From contig CANPIM010000031.1 in the NCBI GenBank assembly GCA_947574135.1, forward strand, positions 1 to 40,229: a DNA stretch of 40,229 bases. Direction: 5' to 3'. Position 1 is the first letter of the stretch. Each line of letters opens with the position of its first letter. This document shows positions 23,664 through 31,377 of this stretch, piece after piece. The notes under the pieces are model-generated. The model searched no databases and was not told the origin of the DNA. It worked only from the letters and a program-made list of their open reading frames with translations. The DNA comes from an uncultured Lachnospiraceae bacterium (lineage in GTDB: Bacteria; Bacillota; Clostridia; Lachnospirales; Lachnospiraceae). The translations under genes were made by a program, and so were the position numbers.

Positions 23664-23858
23664 TCATACGGTTCCCTCCGGCATTACAACGGCCGCGATA
23701 ATATAGACAATAATTCCGCTACCCACACCGCACACGGTTAAGATCGCCCAGATCTACCGGATCACGGTGGGATCAATATTAAAATATTCCCCGATTCCTC
23801 CGCAGACGCCGCAGATCATTTTATTCCTAAATGATTTTATCAAACGCTTCTGTTCCAT
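23664..23858 (-). pseudogene. pspC-domain gene interrupted by an in-frame TAG
   Basis: From ATG 23858 (after AGGGAGAAGAAGCT) the frame reads MEQKRLIKSFRNKMICGVCG, then GIGEYFNIDPTVIR, then TAG (codon 35, bases 23756-23754), and continues in the same frame as IWAILTVCGVGSGIIVYIIA to AVVMPEGTV and TGA. This is a complete PspC domain except that the codon after VIR, usually a hydrophobic residue (Leu TTG differs by one base), is amber. PspC proteins are small membrane proteins of envelope-stress systems. It follows DUF4097, DUF1700 and PadR genes, a common grouping. Likely a recent point-mutation pseudogene; a sequencing error or TAG read-through are alternatives. Confidence 0.85.
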
Positions 23859-23894
23859 AGCTTCTTCTCCCTTTCTTTTTTTGTTTTCTTATTT

Positions 23895-23938
23895 CACGTT
23901 CCCTTATTACACGTTCCCTTATTACACGTTCCCTTATT
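23895..23938. repeat. 15-base tandem repeat upstream of the pspC remnant
   Basis: CACGTTCCCTTATTA occurs at 23895-23909 and 23910-23924, and its first 14 bases again at 23925-23938. It fills the gap between the DUF4097 stop and the pspC ribosome binding site. Probably slippage; no regulatory meaning is evident. Confidence 0.85.
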
Positions 23939-23956
23939 TTTAGTTTTCCGAAAATG

Positions 23957-24952
23957 TCACTCGCCGTTTTCCGAGAATGTCACTTCGATTCTTCCCACAC
24001 CGCAGTCCAGCTCCACCTTCCTGGGCGCCCCATTGTCAATATCCTGGTCATAGGCAAAGCCGCCAAAGCTTTTCCCTCCCAGCACAATCTGTCCAATGGC
24101 GCTTTCCACCTCGTAATCATAATCCTCGTACACTCCGGCCAGACATAGGTTGATCTCTCCGGCTCCGCAGGATACCTCCAGATCCTTTCCGGTGAAAAGA
24201 CCCACCTGAATCCTCCCCGCTCCTGCGCTAAACTCTGCCTTTTCACTTGCAAACATTTGTTCTATTTCACAGTTGCCAGCTCCCATATCCAGGCTCACCT
24301 CCCGGGCACGAAACACCCCGGCCTCCAGTGTTCCGGCTCCCATATCGACTTCCAGCTCATGAAGCTCCCTTTCCGGCAGATAAATTTCCAGCTCCAGCTT
24401 TTCCTCCTTGGCCTTGCGGGTGTCCTGAATCAAAAGCTTCTCGTCATCCTGCCAGCACTGGAAGGTTCCCCCTGCATTTACGCTGCCTGCATTGGGGGCG
24501 CAGACACGAATCCCTTGCTCCTCATGGCCATAGAAATGGATCTCCCCGTGGCTGATGGACAGCTCCAGCTCCTCCACCCCATCCGAAAAAGTAGCGTCAT
24601 AGTCCACACCAGTGGCACTACTTCCTCCATTGGGGCTGCCGCCGCTGTGCTCCTCCCTGTGTCTGCCTTCTGCCCAATGCTCCGAATCTCTCCCCAGCTG
24701 TGCAAACTCATCCAAAACATCCAGGTCATCCAGCTCATCCACAATATCCAGATCCTTCCAATCATCCAGTTCATCTATAATATCTATTCTGTCCACATAA
24801 CTCTCCAGCATGTGGCTCCAGGGCTCTACACGAGCCAGGTTCAAATATTGCCGGGGCCGCGCTCCCATCACCGTCCCCACTATGAGAAATAATACACCCA
24901 GGCCTAGGGAAATGCCACATATCATCAAACATATCTGCGTGATTCTTTTCAT
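23957..24952 (-). CDS. DUF4097-type adhesin-like envelope protein
   Basis: A 331-residue protein with one N-terminal membrane helix (about 7-29, ICLMICGISLGLGVLFLIVG). An acidic repetitive linker follows (IDELDDWKDLDIVDELDDLD, about 55-80), then a beta-strand repeat domain of the DUF4097 type (about 120-331) with recurring DMGAG, SAGAG, SCGAG and DCGVG turns. Such right-handed beta repeats face the outside of the membrane; the biochemical role is unknown. The ATG overlaps the DUF1700 stop (ATGA, 24949-24952). It belongs to a PadR-DUF1700-DUF4097-PspC set that usually responds to envelope stress. Confidence 0.82.
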   Translation of the reverse strand: MKRITQICLMICGISLGLGVLFLIVGTVMGARPRQYLNLARVEPWSHMLESYVDRIDIIDELDDWKDLDIVDELDDLDVLDEFAQLGRDSEHWAEGRHREEHSGGSPNGGSSATGVDYDATFSDGVEELELSISHGEIHFYGHEEQGIRVCAPNAGSVNAGGTFQCWQDDEKLLIQDTRKAKEEKLELEIYLPERELHELEVDMGAGTLEAGVFRAREVSLDMGAGNCEIEQMFASEKAEFSAGAGRIQVGLFTGKDLEVSCGAGEINLCLAGVYEDYDYEVESAIGQIVLGGKSFGGFAYDQDIDNGAPRKVELDCGVGRIEVTFSENGE

Positions 24953-25659
24953 GCCTGTCCGGCCTCCCTTCTTTTTCGAATCGGATAGCTGAGCACCTGT
25001 ACAATTCCCCGAATCATCCAGGGAATCACCTTCCAGCAGCACCCTATAGTAGCCAGCATCAGCAATACGCCAAGGGCCAGCAATAGAAATCCCACACCCA
25101 CCAAAGCCATGCCCACGGCTGGCACAAAAAATAGATTGATAAATCCGGTTACAATGGTAGCCACCCCAGAGATCAGAATGGCCAGAGATCCCGCTGCGAT
25201 TGCAAGCCCCAGCGCCAAAATGACTGCCGGAATGGCCAGAACAACCGCGAGAAGGCTGATCCCCACCGGAAAGATTATTGGCAGCAATAGAATACACAGC
25301 AGAATCAAACAGGCAATCTTCCACCCGTTGGACTGGGGTGCCTGCCATTTTCCCTCCTGGGCTTGCCCCTGACGGGCTCCCTGGGCCTCTCCGGTCCGCC
25401 GTTCCAACGCCTGCTCCTGAGAGAAGCGCCAATCCCGGTAACCCTGCTCCGAGAATTCCCCGTCATTATCCCCCAGGCCCGCCTTGATAATTCGAGCCAC
25501 CCGTATGGGACTTCCCAGCTCTTCTATAATATCTGCTTCCTTTTCCGGCCCTGCATCATCAAAATAATCCCGATAATACTGTATGGCCTCTTCCCGCTCT
25601 CCCTGGGAAATATCCCCCAAAAGAGCTTCCAGCTCCCGCAAAAACTCTTCTTTTTTCAT
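24949..25659 (-). CDS. DUF1700 (HAAS-type) membrane protein
   Basis: 236 residues. The N-terminal domain MKKEEFLRELEALLGDISQG, EREEAIQYYRDYFDDAG and IIEELGSPIRVARII is the helical HAAS-like DUF1700 signature. A charged Q-rich linker (about 75-110) and a set of four or more membrane helices follow (ACLILLCILLLPIIFPVGIS, VVLAIPAVILALGLAIAAGS, VATIVTGFINLFFVPAVG, VGFLLLALGVLLMLATIG). The start follows GGGGAGTGAGAAC, 4 bases after the PadR stop. These proteins accompany PadR regulators and DUF4097 proteins. Function is not established. Confidence 0.87.
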   Translation of the reverse strand: MKKEEFLRELEALLGDISQGEREEAIQYYRDYFDDAGPEKEADIIEELGSPIRVARIIKAGLGDNDGEFSEQGYRDWRFSQEQALERRTGEAQGARQGQAQEGKWQAPQSNGWKIACLILLCILLLPIIFPVGISLLAVVLAIPAVILALGLAIAAGSLAILISGVATIVTGFINLFFVPAVGMALVGVGFLLLALGVLLMLATIGCCWKVIPWMIRGIVQVLSYPIRKRREAGQA

Positions 25660-25663
25660 GTTC

Positions 25664-25978
25664 TCACTCCCCTGCAAAGATATATGATATTTTTGTGGAG
25701 TACCGCCTCCACTCATTTCGATAGAGCTCCAGCTGCGCGCGTCCCGACTCGGTGATCTTGTAGTAGCGCCGGTTTCTTCCTCCAAACTCCATATCATAGA
25801 CCTCCAGGCATCCATCCTTTTGCAGCCTGCGCAAAACCGGATACAGAGTGGACTCGGAAATGTCTATGGCCTGCCTCACATCCTGTGTGATCTTGTACCC
25901 GTAGGTCCCCCCTGCCTCCTTGGACACCACCGCCAGTACAATGGCATCCAAAAGAGCTGCGCCTGTGTTGAATACCAT
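25664..25978 (-). CDS. PadR-family transcriptional regulator
   Basis: 104 residues, the short PadR-s2 type: LDAIVLAVVSKEAGGTYGYKI, ISESTLYPVLRRLQKDGCLE (recognition helix and start of wing), GGRNRRYYKITESGRAQL and a short dimerisation helix. PadR proteins repress their own operon and respond to ligands or membrane stress. The start follows AGGAGAGGATTGC. First gene of the DUF1700-DUF4097-pspC set, with an AT-rich palindrome in its promoter. Confidence 0.93.
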   Translation of the reverse strand: MVFNTGAALLDAIVLAVVSKEAGGTYGYKITQDVRQAIDISESTLYPVLRRLQKDGCLEVYDMEFGGRNRRYYKITESGRAQLELYRNEWRRYSTKISYIFAGE

Positions 25979-26057
25979 GCAATCCTCTCCTTTTTTCGTT
26001 TTGTGACTGATTTGTTCATTGCTTTTTTCTTTTTTATAATATTATTAATTTTGTTAT

Positions 26058-26087
26058 ATTATATATTATATAATATAGTGTTGTCAA
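26058..26087 (-). promoter_or_regulatory. padR operon promoter with embedded palindrome
   Basis: Minus strand TTGACA (26082-26087), 18-base spacer, TATAAT (26058-26063). The spacer contains the perfect 14-base palindrome ATATTATATAATAT (26063-26076), a candidate PadR operator, though AT-rich runs form palindromes easily. About 80 AT-rich bases separate it from the padR start. Confidence 0.7.
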
Positions 26088-26234
26088 TACTATTAAGGAA
26101 TTCTTAAAAAATAACAGCATGTCCAACCTATCACCGTTTCTATGCATGAAAATATTTGATATCCTCCTTGGAAAAATGGATACTATCATACATAGATAAA
26201 AAGCTTACACAAAAGCCCATGCAAGGGACAGAAC

Positions 26235-26286
26235 AAAAACCAGCCGCAGACCCGGATATTCCCCCGGTATTATGCGGCTGGTTTTT
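26235..26286. terminator. Bidirectional terminator after the aldo/keto reductase gene
   Basis: AAAAACCAGCCGCA (26235-26248) and TGCGGCTGGTTTTT (26273-26286) are a perfect 14-base inverted repeat, with an inner CCGG-type stem. A and T runs at both ends make it work either way; it should end the alcohol dehydrogenase-aldo/keto reductase transcript. The bases 26100-26234 hold nothing else recognisable. Confidence 0.9.
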
Positions 26287-26309
26287 GCCTTTTATTTTTG
26301 CTTCTTTCT

Positions 26310-27317
26310 TTATTTGGTAATCGTTCCGTCCAAATCCCACAGATCCTGCCAGTCAGAGGCTCCCGGCCACAGGAATACCTGCCCCTTTACCAGCCGGCAG
26401 TTCTTGTCTGCCCCGGCTATGCGGGCCATCTCCTCCTCGGTCAGGGGATCCTCTGTAATGCAGCGAAGGTTGCTGAGATACTGAGGCTCCTTTACAGAGA
26501 AGGGAATGGGAATCTGTCCCCTCTGCACCGCCCATTTCAGGCAGATGAGAACGGGATGCACCCCGTGAGCCCGGGCAATCTCCACGATCTCCGGAAGCTG
26601 GGTGTCCGCCACATCCTCCGGGGTCCGATCCCGCTCCGGACGGGAGGGAGAGCCCAAGGGACAATAGCCGATAGGCTGCATGTGATGGGACACCGCGTAG
26701 TCAAAGAGCTCCTGCTGCTGAAAACTGGGGTGGCACTCCAGCTCCAGGGCTGCCGGCTGAATCCGGCACAGAGGCAGCACGGCCTCCAGCTTGGGAATGG
26801 TCATATTGGACATTCCGATATAGCGTACCAGCCCCTTATCCACCAGCTCCTCGCACTGGCGCCAGGTATCCATAAACTCCTCCACAGAAAAGGGCTTGGA
26901 GTCCGGATTTCTGGAATCCCCGTCACAGCCCGGCGCATGATAATTGGGGAAGGGCCAATGAACAAAATATAAGTCTATATAATCGGTCTTAAGATCCGCA
27001 AGGCTCTTTCTGCAGGAGGCCTCCACCTGACGATGGCTGTCATTCCACACCTTGGAGGTGATAAACAGCTCCTTTCTGGTAACCACGCCTTCCACATACA
27101 GCTTTTGCAGCATCTCACCGATGCGGTCCTCATTCTGGTAAACGGCTGCTCCGTCTATCAGCCGGTAGCCTCCCTTTACCGCGCCGTACACGGCCTGAGA
27201 CACCTCCTCTGGGCCATATTTGTCGGAACCAAAGGTACCGATTCCCAGGGCGGGAATCTCCTCACCGGTATACAGCCTTCTCTTTGGAACCTTGTTGGGA
27301 TCAATTCTCTCGCTCAT
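26310..27317 (-). CDS. Aldo/keto reductase
   Basis: NAD(P)H-dependent reductase of the (beta/alpha)8 AKR superfamily, 335 residues from the ATG at 27317, which follows AGGAAAGGATGAGAGC (an in-frame ATG at 27350 lies further up without a better site). The catalytic tetrad is D55 and Y60 (DGAAVYQNE), K89 (ITSKVWND) and H120 (YFVHWPF). The cofactor end SVKEPQYLSNL is close to the AKR KSxxxxRIxxN motif but altered. An insert after the active-site His (about 122-140, PNYHAPGCDGDSRNPDSK) lengthens that loop. It is 33 bases after the alcohol dehydrogenase gene, so both probably act on the same sugar or polyol route. Substrate unknown. Confidence 0.9.
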   Translation of the reverse strand: MSERIDPNKVPKRRLYTGEEIPALGIGTFGSDKYGPEEVSQAVYGAVKGGYRLIDGAAVYQNEDRIGEMLQKLYVEGVVTRKELFITSKVWNDSHRQVEASCRKSLADLKTDYIDLYFVHWPFPNYHAPGCDGDSRNPDSKPFSVEEFMDTWRQCEELVDKGLVRYIGMSNMTIPKLEAVLPLCRIQPAALELECHPSFQQQELFDYAVSHHMQPIGYCPLGSPSRPERDRTPEDVADTQLPEIVEIARAHGVHPVLICLKWAVQRGQIPIPFSVKEPQYLSNLRCITEDPLTEEEMARIAGADKNCRLVKGQVFLWPGASDWQDLWDLDGTITK

Positions 27318-27350
27318 GCTCTCATCCTTTCCTGCTGCCATACCTGACAT

Positions 27351-28400
27351 TTATTTGAATACCACGGCTACCTTTCCGCACTGTCCCCCGGCCATCAGGG
27401 CATAAGCCTCCCCGGCCTGCTCCAGGGGGAATTCATGGGTGATCAGATCCTCCGGATGAATGCCCCAGCGCACCAAGCGCTCCACCAGCTCCTCCATTCT
27501 CCACAGAGAGGTCACCCAGGAGCCATAGATGGTTTTCTGTCCGTGAATAATATCCGGGCTGGGAGTGAAATTGCAGGTGCCGCCCTCTCCCACAAAGGCA
27601 ATGCGGCCCCATTCTCTGGTAGCCCGGATAGCCAGCTGACGTCCCGGATCGCTGGCGCTGGCATCAATGGCCCGCTCCACCCCGTGTCCGCCGGTTACCT
27701 CCTGAATCTTTGCCAGGGTATCATCTCCGGGCTTAAACACATAGTCCACCAGCCCAAGCTTCTGCGCCAGCTGGATGCGGTAATCATTCATCTCCACGCC
27801 GATGGTCTTTTCTGCTCCCATAGCCTTGGCCAGCATCAGAGCCGCCAGACCCACCGGCCCCAGTCCCGTCACCAGCACTGCGTCATTGCCGCAGATACCG
27901 ATCTTCTCAATGGCCTCGTAAACCGTGCCAAAGCCGCAGGCCACCTGGGCTCCGTCCTTATAGGTCAGCTCATCGGGGAGCGCCACCAGATCCTTTTCCT
28001 CCGCCAGAATGTAGGGCGCCATGCCGCCGTTTCTCTGCCAGCCGTAGGCTGCCCGATACTTGCTGCGACAGGAAATAAAATAGCCCCTCCGGCAGTCATT
28101 GCAGACACCGCAGCCGGAGATGTGGTACACAATGACCCGATCTCCCTTCTTAAACCGCTTCAGGCCCTCTCCCTCTTCCACAATTATGCCACAGGGCTCA
28201 TGGCCTGCCACCATGCCGGGTATGTATCCTTCTGCGCCCTTTCCCGTATGCTCCCGGTAAATACAGCGGATATCGCTGCCGCAGATGGTGGTTGCCTTTG
28301 TCTGAATCAGCACCTGCCCATGGCCCGGCTTGGGAATCTCAAATTCCTTCAGCTCCACCGTACTGTTTCCAGGTAATGTTGCTCCCATCATTTTTTCCAT
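27351..28400 (-). CDS. Zinc-dependent alcohol/polyol dehydrogenase (MDR family)
   Basis: 349 residues, medium-chain dehydrogenase. Catalytic zinc ligands are C40 (TICGSD), H67 and E68 (AGHEP). The structural zinc cysteines are C97, C100, C103 and C111 (GCGVCNDC...ISC). The Rossmann motif is VTGLGPVGLAALMLA, followed by E in GVEMNDYR, suggesting NAD rather than NADP. It begins after GGAGGGAACAGAT. The leader can fold GGGAC...GTCCC around a GGGC/GCCC hairpin (about 28421-28457). It resembles sorbitol, threonine and other polyol dehydrogenases; the exact substrate is not readable. Confidence 0.92.
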   Translation of the reverse strand: MEKMMGATLPGNSTVELKEFEIPKPGHGQVLIQTKATTICGSDIRCIYREHTGKGAEGYIPGMVAGHEPCGIIVEEGEGLKRFKKGDRVIVYHISGCGVCNDCRRGYFISCRSKYRAAYGWQRNGGMAPYILAEEKDLVALPDELTYKDGAQVACGFGTVYEAIEKIGICGNDAVLVTGLGPVGLAALMLAKAMGAEKTIGVEMNDYRIQLAQKLGLVDYVFKPGDDTLAKIQEVTGGHGVERAIDASASDPGRQLAIRATREWGRIAFVGEGGTCNFTPSPDIIHGQKTIYGSWVTSLWRMEELVERLVRWGIHPEDLITHEFPLEQAGEAYALMAGGQCGKVAVVFK

Positions 28401-28510
28401 ATCTGTTCCCTCCGTTTTCTGCGGGACGATTTTCCGGGCTTTACGGCCCTTTTTGTCCCTGCATGCTTTACCTCTTTCCTTCTGTCCAGGTAAATTTCTC
28501 TGATGCTATT

Positions 28511-28539
28511 ATTATACTGCTTTCTGCCACTTTTTTAAG
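28511..28539 (-). promoter_or_regulatory. Possible promoter of the alcohol dehydrogenase operon
   Basis: TATAAT (28511-28516) on the minus strand with a weak CTTAAA 17 bases upstream (28534-28539). Consistent with an operon start about 105 bases before the dehydrogenase. Confidence 0.45.
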
Positions 28540-28599
28540 AGAAAAACCGGACATTTGGGCCTTTTGTATGTCGCATTATCGAAGGTTTATCCTCCAGTC

Positions 28600-30957
28600 T
28601 CACTCTGCATACACGGAAATCCCGTTGGGAATCACCGTGATCTCTCCGTCTCCGGTCAGCTTTCTCGCCTGTCTTAGGGCCTCCTCCAGGGTGGGGGCAA
28701 AGTCCATTTTCATCTCTCGAATCATGCTCTCCCATTTGGGCTCCGTCACATAGATCACCCGCTTCTTCTCCAGGATCCTGGCCAAGATCTGATACTGCCA
28801 CTGGTCCGGAACCGTTTCCTCCATGGGGGTGCTGCGAATTTCCTCCAGAAGCTTTTCAATGCTTTCGCAGTCCCGGAGGGTCCGGTAAAAATCCTCTCCC
28901 CCGGTGCCGTCAGCGCACTCTGCGCAGATAATAATCACACCCCCGTCTTGCACCGCAGCGTCCGCCGTACAAATTCCCTTCACCGTCTGGTATACATTCT
29001 GATCCAGAGGGGCGCCCCCGTTGGAGGTAACCACAATGGGGGTCCTTTTCTCCACCCTTACCTGACAGTAGGGCCCAAGGAAGGCACACCCCGCCTTGTG
29101 GGCCTGGCGCACATCCCCGGCAAAGGCTGCCGCCACCTCCTTGTTCTCGTCAATCACCACATTCACAATATAGGAAAGCCCGGCCATGGCGGCGGCTGCC
29201 TCCATATCTCGGTGAATGGGATTTTTTTCCAGACATCCGCTTCTGGCATAGGGACTGTCAATAAAGGCCCCACAGTGATTTCCCAGCACCGTGACCCGGC
29301 TGCAAATCCCTGGCAGCACGCTCTTTCGCCCGCCGGAAAAGCCTGCAAAGAAATGAGGCTCTATAAACCCTTCTGCCACCAGAAGATCCGTCTCCACCGC
29401 CGCCCGGTTAACCACCAGCCTGGCCCCGGAGGGTAAGATCCCCAGCTCCACAAGCTGCTCCTCGTCGTCGCAGTCATGAACCAGGATCCGCTCCTCCTCC
29501 ACGATTTTTTTGCCCAGCTTCTCTAGCAGCTCCTCTTTTCTGGTTCCCCGGTGGCACCCGGTGGCCACCAGAAGGGTGATCTCGATATGCGGATTTTCCC
29601 GCCGCAGCTCCTCCAACATAAAGGGAATGATTTTTTTGCTGGGCACTGGCCTGGTATGGTCGCTAATTATCACCGTGGCCCTTTTCTTGCCCCGGCTAAG
29701 CTCCCAGAGAGGCGGTGTTCCCAAGGGATGGGCCATGGCTTTTCGCACCAAATCCTCCTGGTTTTCCTGCCCTTTCAGCTCTCCGATGCGGGATTCCAGC
29801 ACTTGTACTACTCCAGTCTTATCCATGGTAAAATGGGTGGCTCCATAGGGTATTTCCAGAATATCCCTTTTCAAATGCCCCTTTTTTATATGCTCCTGAA
29901 TTATGCCGTCCGCCACCTGAAACAGTTTTTCCGAGCCCAGCCTTGTCTTGGACTGCCTTCCATATACCTGCGCTGCGCTCACCCCGTGCTCCACCCAGTC
30001 TCCCCCATTGTTGCTGTGATTTAAAAGCAAAGGCTGCAGGTTGTCCATGGCGTGGGCAAACCGGGCCTCCGCCGTCTCATAGGCCTCGAACTCGTCAAAC
30101 AGGGCGATAAGCTCCTGCTTTTGATCCGCCGGAAGCAGGGAATACAATTTTTCCTTGGCTGCCTCCTCCCGGGCCTTCTGGGTTTTCAGGTTCTCCGCAT
30201 CGTAGGCATAGGTATCCCCGGCCTCGATCTCCACAATGTCATGGATCAGGCACATAAGCATTACCCTGGCAATATCAACTGCCTCATTGGAATACTCCCG
30301 CAAAAGGTACGCCATAATGGCCATATGCCACGCATGCTCCGCATCGTTCTCCCTTCTTCCGTGCCCGGACAGATGGGTCTGGCGAAGAATATTTTTCTCC
30401 TTGTCAATCTCCAGGGCAAATGTAAGCTGTCTCCTAAGCCGTTCCTCCATAAGCTCCTCCATAAAAGCATCCGCCTCCTGTCGCTTTTTAAAAATCACCA
30501 CGTTTCTCTTGTCCCTGTATGCTTCCACCCATTGGTAGAGCCCGGGAAGCCGGTCCCTGGGAAAGTCCAGGATCCATTGCCGGAATTCCGGATCCAGCGC
30601 CTCCTCCTGCCAGGGCAGATCCTCCCGTTTTGTGCCTATCCGGGCCTCTGCACCTGACAGGCACACCTCCAGAGGATAATCCAGCAAAAAAACCGTATCG
30701 CATCTCTCCAGGCGCATTCCCAGGGTCCGCTGATAGTTTCCGTCTATAATCCAGCGATCCTGCTGAAGAATGCTTGTTAATTTTTTATCAAATTCTTCCT
30801 TCGAAACCGTATTCCCGTCCTCTTTGTGCCAAATCATATCCAAATAATAGAGGGGCAGTCCCGTTATCTCCCTAAGCTTTCGGGAAAAGGTACTCTTCCC
30901 CGAGCCGGGACATCCGATTACGATAATGCGCTGAAACATTTCCGGCCTAAATTTCAT
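28600..30957 (-). CDS. Three-domain fusion: P-loop kinase - HD hydrolase - LarA-family
   Basis: One continuous 785-residue frame. Residues 1-170: nucleoside-kinase/topology-modulation (FlaR-like) P-loop domain with Walker A GCPGSGKST (15-23), DRWIIDGNY and VFLLDYPLEVCL. Residues about 172-365: HD domain of the YfbR-like kind with H208 (EHAWH), H239-D240 (CLIHDIVEIEAGD) and D305 (AHAMDNLQP). Residues about 366-785: complete nickel-pincer lactate racemase (LarA, DUF2088) domain with H434 (SDHTRPVPS), H535 (EPHFFAGFSGG), K545 (GGRK) and H561 (LGNH). All three look catalytically intact. LarA is normally a separate protein of about 420 residues. The cofactor genes larB, larC and larE are not in this window. 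The start follows AAGGGGGGATTTT. The combined function is unknown; a nucleotide link is one guess. Confidence 0.88.
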   Translation of the reverse strand: MKFRPEMFQRIIVIGCPGSGKSTFSRKLREITGLPLYYLDMIWHKEDGNTVSKEEFDKKLTSILQQDRWIIDGNYQRTLGMRLERCDTVFLLDYPLEVCLSGAEARIGTKREDLPWQEEALDPEFRQWILDFPRDRLPGLYQWVEAYRDKRNVVIFKKRQEADAFMEELMEERLRRQLTFALEIDKEKNILRQTHLSGHGRRENDAEHAWHMAIMAYLLREYSNEAVDIARVMLMCLIHDIVEIEAGDTYAYDAENLKTQKAREEAAKEKLYSLLPADQKQELIALFDEFEAYETAEARFAHAMDNLQPLLLNHSNNGGDWVEHGVSAAQVYGRQSKTRLGSEKLFQVADGIIQEHIKKGHLKRDILEIPYGATHFTMDKTGVVQVLESRIGELKGQENQEDLVRKAMAHPLGTPPLWELSRGKKRATVIISDHTRPVPSKKIIPFMLEELRRENPHIEITLLVATGCHRGTRKEELLEKLGKKIVEEERILVHDCDDEEQLVELGILPSGARLVVNRAAVETDLLVAEGFIEPHFFAGFSGGRKSVLPGICSRVTVLGNHCGAFIDSPYARSGCLEKNPIHRDMEAAAAMAGLSYIVNVVIDENKEVAAAFAGDVRQAHKAGCAFLGPYCQVRVEKRTPIVVTSNGGAPLDQNVYQTVKGICTADAAVQDGGVIIICAECADGTGGEDFYRTLRDCESIEKLLEEIRSTPMEETVPDQWQYQILARILEKKRVIYVTEPKWESMIREMKMDFAPTLEEALRQARKLTGDGEITVIPNGISVYAE

Positions 30958-31019
30958 AAAATCCCCCCTTCCAGGATCCTTTTTTCTGTCAATCGCAATC
31001 TAGCTTATCTTTATACTAA

Positions 31020-31048
31020 ATTTTAACAGAAAAAATCCTGCTTATCAA
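31020..31048 (-). promoter_or_regulatory. Promoter of the kinase-HD-LarA fusion gene
   Basis: Minus strand TTGATA (31043-31048), 17-base spacer, TAAAAT (31020-31025). About 60 bases of leader precede the ribosome binding site AAGGGGGG. Confidence 0.65.
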
Positions 31049-31086
31049 TGAAAAACAATCCCTGTCATATTCTTCAAAAATTTTTC

Positions 31087-31115
31087 TTGACAATTTTTGC
31101 AAAGTATACTATGCT
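31087..31115 (+). promoter_or_regulatory. Promoter of the XRE regulator and membrane protein genes
   Basis: TTGACA (31087-31092), 17-base spacer, TATGCT (31110-31115). The -10 lies within the first of two palindromes, so autoregulation is likely. Confidence 0.75.
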
Positions 31116-31137
31116 AAAAATGCAAAGTTAACTTAGC
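31099..31137. promoter_or_regulatory. Two palindromic operator candidates
   Basis: GCAAAGTATACTATGC (31099-31114) and GCAAAGTTAACTTAGC (31122-31137) are each 16-base palindromes with one mismatched symmetric pair. They share GCAAAGTnnACT and are 23 bases centre to centre, about two helical turns. They cover the -10 and the start site, ideal for repression by the XRE protein encoded just downstream. Confidence 0.65.
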
Positions 31138-31158
31138 AAAAACGAAAGGAGACGGCTT

Positions 31159-31374
31159 TTGAGAACCAAAATAAAAGAGCTGCGAAAAGAGAGAAAGCTG
31201 TCCCAGGAGGACTTAGCCCTTGCCGTGGGCACCACACGGCAGACCATCACCTCCATTGAAACGGGAAAATATATCGCTTCCCTGCCTCTGGCTTACAAAA
31301 TTTCCCATTATTTTGGCATGGCCATAGAGGATGTGTTTGATTTATCCGAGTATTTAGATGAAGGAGGAGTTTAG
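31159..31374 (+). CDS. Small XRE-family helix-turn-helix regulator
   Basis: 71 residues, essentially one HTH_3 domain: KIKELRKERKLSQEDLALAV, then GTTRQTITSIETGKYIASLP (turn and recognition helix) and LAYKISHYFGMAIEDVFDLS. This is the YozG-like short type often paired with a small membrane protein. The start codon is TTG at 31159, with AAAGGAG 7 bases upstream; no ATG or GTG precedes the domain. It probably binds the two palindromes in its promoter. Three bases separate it from the next gene. Confidence 0.9.
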   Translation: MRTKIKELRKERKLSQEDLALAVGTTRQTITSIETGKYIASLPLAYKISHYFGMAIEDVFDLSEYLDEGGV

Positions 31375-31377
31375 AAC

